DNA of 12,883 nucleotides from Euperipatoides rowelli. Lineage: Eukaryota > Onychophora > Udeonychophora > Euonychophora > Peripatopsidae. Within the stretch, counting starts at the first letter, position 1, and every line of letters starts with the position of its first letter. Under the pieces are notes generated by a model. It was not told the origin of the DNA. It made no database searches and saw only the letters and a list, made by a program, of their open reading frames with translations. Of the stretch, positions 1 through 12,883 are shown piece after piece. Where the stretch lies: NCBI GenBank assembly GCA_003024985.2, contig PXIH01S0009201.1; one strand, 5' to 3'. The translations under genes were made by a program, and so were the position numbers.

Positions 1-2030
1 TGGGAGACCCCCTCCCCTCCTCGCTGCATCTTTGTTTCGGTTAGTTCTTTTGGAATTTTTCTCTGCCTGAAGCCCGGCCGGCGGAGAATTATAAATTTTC
101 AATCTGGCCTTCGTGCCGAAACTGTTGCCCAGGCCTGAACTAGACAGTCCTTTTTTATGAAGTCATGTTTCGCTCATTCTTATTATGAACCGTTTTATTG
201 CTCTTTTTGTTTGCCACATGATACCTTACTATTACAACTACGTGGGCAGTAGACCTGGTAAGTTTTGTTTCTCTTAACATAACTGAGGAAGAGTGCATTT
301 TTCATCGTATTCGGGTCTTTATAAGCCTCCTGTCAAGCCAGTCAGAACATTCGGATAGAAAAAAATAATAATTATATTTTACTACCAATTAAATAAAATG
401 ACTTTTAATTCAAACAGAATTTAAGTTAATTATTAACCAATTTTTTTTACCGCAAAACAAATTTTATATTGAGAAGATGCAAAGAATAAACAATCAAAAA
501 TACCATCAAACACATTGTTTTGCCATGTAGACCACAGTCATACAATAAAATATGTCAATGATCTAAAATTAGATTTAAACTTAGTTTTATAATTTTTTTT
601 AGTGTAGTTTGGGTAAAATTTGAAAAGGTAGTCAACTTTGCTATAGGTGATCCTACGATAAACTGTATAACATTAAAACTACATACTACCATACATACAC
701 ATTATGTGCAGTAGAAATCTGAATATACAGTATATGAACAATATTTGTAAAGTAATATGCAATGCTACTGTAATATACCTGTATATATAATATGCTGCTA
801 TACATAAATATATCTTGTATAAACTTTAGTGGTTAATATTGTTGGTCATGCCATCATAATTTGTTCAAATCATGCCTTAGGTTTGCTAATTGCCTTAGAT
901 CGCTCACTACAAACAAACTTTTGTATAATTTTACTTTTTACTCAATTATGTTAATATAACCACAGAACAAGTTGTCAGCTAGTTGTTGACTTTTGCATTG
1001 ATAAACCTTTCAAAATTGTGTTAATTTGAAGCTAGAGTAGACCAAATTCATTTTGTTTTTCCTTTAAAAAGAAAAAAAATTATTTGTACCCTATTCCCAC
1101 CTCTAGAGGCACTGCACCTGGACTCCGCTAAGCGACTAGCCTCCACCAGTTTGTTTTTAACACACAGGAAGTCACCAGCATTGATCCTGGTGAGGCAAAC
1201 TTTTCCATCAAAACTAAGCATTCATGCTTCAAGATCTGAAATCACGTAGAAACAATAGACCAGAAGATTAGATTTTTTTAAGTTGCTACAAAAATCTTAC
1301 AATTAATAGACTTTTTTGCTGTGTATTGGAATGAAATGATTAAAATCTTTCGTTCTAATCTATTACTAAGTATATTTAACATTAAGGTAATGATGTACAA
1401 TCGGCCGTTACCCTCTTAAAATGTAACCAAATTCTTCCTAATTGATTACAATATAAAAAAATTATTTGAATGAATTGTGTGATTTTTTTTTCCCCAAACA
1501 TAGTAACAGTACTTATAAAAAAATAATTCTACAGTGAAACATTTTGATTAATCTGCTATATTGGATATCAACTCAAGAATGTAAATGAACCATGCATTGG
1601 TTGATTCCAACAATTAAAATTATATTAAGCTCTACTTCCAAAATAGTCTGAATATTTAAAATACCATGTACTAATATTCCCTTAATTAAAACATTTTTGA
1701 GACAGAAAGGAACATTTAAATACTGGAAAATTAAGTACAGTACATAATAATTTTAATCATCATAAATTAGTTTATAAAATATAGTACGGTATTAGAAAAA
1801 CAGAGAGGTTATGACATGCAATAATGGTCGTACTATTACATTGTGTAAATGAAAAAACTAATAATGCATTAAATTTTATTATTTTCAAGTTTTAGCACTT
1901 TAAAATTACCCAATTTAAATAAATTCTACATGATTATTAACATTGTTAAATTTTGGCAGAGACAGGGCTTCCTCTTTAAATAAATAAAATATTGCTTTTT
2001 TTATGTTGTTGTAAATGTTTTAAGACCAAG
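1..2030. other. gene-flanking AT-rich DNA without a convincing gene
   Basis: Downstream of the inferred poly(A) site I see no long open frame, tRNA, rRNA or recognisable transposon. Most is 70-75% A+T by eye. Two patches are less AT-biased: 1-257 (including CCCGGCCGGCGG at about 73-84 and a GTAAGT at 258-263) and about 1088-1250. Possible weak AATAAA words occur on both strands but fit no gene model. The region could be intergenic or intronic to a neighbouring gene. Confidence 0.6.
1048..1250. other. composition island open on both strands (unidentified)
   Basis: Around 1088-1250 base composition approaches 50% G+C amid AT-rich DNA. On the minus strand an ATG at 1221 opens a 57-codon frame (begins MLSFDGKVCLTRINAGDF, stop at 1050-1048). 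On the plus strand a frame is open from an acceptor-like CCCACCTCTAG (AG 1105-1106) to TAG at 1247-1249. Neither matches a protein I know. It may be an exon of another gene, a decayed repeat or a structured RNA; the evidence does not decide. Confidence 0.3.
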
Positions 2031-2086
2031 AAAACAAACAAACAAAAAACAAACAAATGATATCCACTTCAAATAATAATTTTATT
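2031..2086 (-). terminator. poly(A) signal with GT-rich downstream element
   Basis: On the minus strand AATAAA occupies 2086-2081. About 24 nt further comes an uninterrupted GT/T-rich run (2057-2031, repeats of TTTG and TTTGTTTG). The combination of canonical hexamer, a 10-30-nt cleavage zone and a strong U/GU-rich element is the classical metazoan cleavage/polyadenylation arrangement. Cleavage is expected around 2060-2070. Another AATAAA at 2166-2161 lacks such a downstream element and is a weaker alternative. Confidence 0.7.
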
Positions 2087-2240
2087 GGTGTACTTCATTC
2101 AACATACATTCTTACATAATATAATTAAGAAGTGGTAGATATTCTTCAAATATATATATTTTTATTATTATTTTACAAACATGAGTGTTTAACAACATCA
2201 TAAATTGTTGAGTAAAGCCCAACATTAAATATAACTCGGT

Positions 2241-2365
2241 CAAAGATATACAGTTTAAAAGAAAAATGCTTCACAACTTTTCAAGAAAAGGATATACAAT
2301 GTAATGAAATGTCACTATTAAAGAAAAAACTGGCAAAACAGAAGGCAAAGATATACAGTTTAAAA
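2241..2365 (-). repeat. 20-nt direct repeat in the 3' UTR carrying UGUAUAUC
   Basis: The plus-strand word caaagatatacagtttaaaa occurs exactly at 2241-2260 and again at 2346-2365. A related word (aaaggatatacaatgt) lies between them, starting near 2287. In the mRNA each contains UGUAUAUC, at 2252-2245, 2298-2291 and 2357-2350, close to the Pumilio consensus UGUANAUA. An exact 20-nt repeat is more than expected in this context, although AT-richness makes chance less negligible. Confidence 0.6.
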
Positions 2366-2788
2366 ATAAAACTGTTTTCAAATTTATCTGCTTAGCATCA
2401 ATCTCCCATTTAACAAAAAATATCATACATACAGGAAAACAAAATGCATCATTAGTTTACATGTTTTTTTTTTTCCCATTAAAAAAAAAATGTTATCCCT
2501 CAGCAAAGGATATATAATTTTGAATAAGCTAAAAAAAGAATGCATAAAATTCATGCATTCAAAAATATTTCAAGAAAAAAAATAAATTAAAAAACAAAAA
2601 TAAGCAGCCATATTAATTCTGCTAACATAAGACAAACACTCCATATAAAACTTGTCGATGAAAATTTCAGATTGCAAAATGATTTTTCATTGACCAAGGA
2701 ATGCACTTTTCTTTCTTTAAAAAAGTTTATCTACGATATAATAGATAATAGCTCAAAATAGCAAAAATAGTTAATTTACACCTGGAAT

Positions 2789-2806
2789 GGGAGGGAGGGG
2801 AAGGGG
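2789..2806 (+). other. G-quadruplex motif opposite the 3' UTR
   Basis: Four G-runs of 3, 3, 4 and 4 are separated by A, A and AA. This fits the canonical G3+N1-7 quadruplex pattern with very short loops. It is on the strand antisense to the gene, so the mRNA carries the C-rich complement, a possible poly(C)-binding (PCBP/hnRNP K) site. Function is inferred only. Confidence 0.55.
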
Positions 2807-3314
2807 TAGAAACAATAACATGAAATATAAATGTTTGAAACTCTGAAATATCGTACAGGCTTTAAAACTGAAAATGTCATAAGAGGGAGGGAGCAGTCTA
2901 ATCATATTAATAATGAAAATTTAATTTACAATAAAGAACAGAAATGGGAAACTTTTTCCTTTTACAGTATATGCTGACTTCAAAATAATATTTAGGTTTT
3001 ATAAATGATTTGATAAATTTATCCATTTTTTTTTTCAAACAGGCATGATTTACTACAGAAATAAATAAATGACAGACTGGTAATGTTTTTTTTAAAGGAA
3101 AAGGAAGAAAAAATTGATTATAAACCAATATTAAAAAAAAAAAAATCTTATCTGGATTTTAAAATGTTCTTTGGGGATTCATAAAAAGTGGGCAGACTTT
3201 ACAACTCGCTGTACTGAGTCACAGCATGTAAAATGTTTATAATAAAATTCCCTTTTTTTTCTTCTCTTCCCATTTTTTTAATCAGGGCAATCCAAACAAG
3301 ATGAGATCAAGGAG

Positions 3315-12883
<9,569 letters not shown>

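Larger units (their letters stand above)
2065..3314 (-). other. 3' UTR of the GPATCH8-like gene
   Basis: About 1.25 kb of AT-rich sequence lies between the stop codon and the inferred cleavage site. It contains A and T homopolymer runs, AUUUA-type words, a C-rich stretch in the mRNA sense (opposite the G-run at 2789-2806), and three UGUAUAUC words in the proximal-to-polyA part. No credible coding frame is present. The extent is inferred from the poly(A) signal; shorter isoforms are possible. Confidence 0.7.

Noticed and set aside
2464-2490. T-run followed by A-run that could form a hairpin or terminator-like structure
   Set aside because: Homopolymer runs are abundant throughout this AT-rich DNA; an A:T stem of about ten pairs is weak and expected by chance.
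2907-3128. Minus-strand 73-codon frame in the 3' UTR
   Set aside because: It lies in AT-rich UTR, is rich in Phe, Lys and Ile as expected from base composition, and shows no domain or conservation.

Overview
The window is animal genomic DNA. It holds the 3' part of one large protein-coding gene on the minus strand, with its two last coding exons, 3' UTR and flanks. The gene is split by GT-AG introns, the non-coding DNA is strongly AT-rich, and the protein is recognisably an ortholog of the vertebrate splicing-associated protein GPATCH8. Divergence from human, AT-richness and modest intron sizes point to an invertebrate, most likely an arthropod. A chelicerate is my guess, but I cannot prove the lineage from this sequence. 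One ambiguous base (N at 5563) suggests a draft assembly.

Layout, right to left (5'->3' of the gene). 12883-11630 is intron with no exon that I can find. 11629-11493 is a 137-nt exon encoding the conserved basic helix that in GPATCH8 directly follows the C2H2 zinc finger. 11492-10948 is a 545-nt AT-rich intron. 10947-3315 is a huge terminal coding exon (7633 nt, 2543 codons plus stop). 3314 to about 2065 is the 3' UTR, ending at an AATAAA signal (2086-2081) followed by a GT-rich downstream element. About 2060-1 is AT-rich DNA with two islands of more balanced composition (1-257 and about 1088-1250), whose identity is unresolved.

The protein (at least 2589 residues in the window, N-terminus missing) keeps the short conserved blocks of GPATCH8 in the same order as in human: post-zinc-finger helix, KLGFSFSFSKK, CKIKPKFSF, WPKDH..AHPSIAFSCNP, an RS domain, FFGPKLPP..VLPLIGKFPG, and the EQYAQLQQAAQ C-terminal region. 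Between these anchors are four unrelated repeat arrays: SKDK/ETF; a 12-residue LKEKxDHxxDK unit; a degenerate unit of about 30 residues; and a 12-13-residue EKDLPVEFVVAK unit. They help explain why it is much longer than the roughly 1500-residue human protein. No second gene, tRNA, rRNA, CRISPR array or intact mobile element is convincingly present. The most unusual content is this set of repeat arrays inside one nuclear splicing protein.
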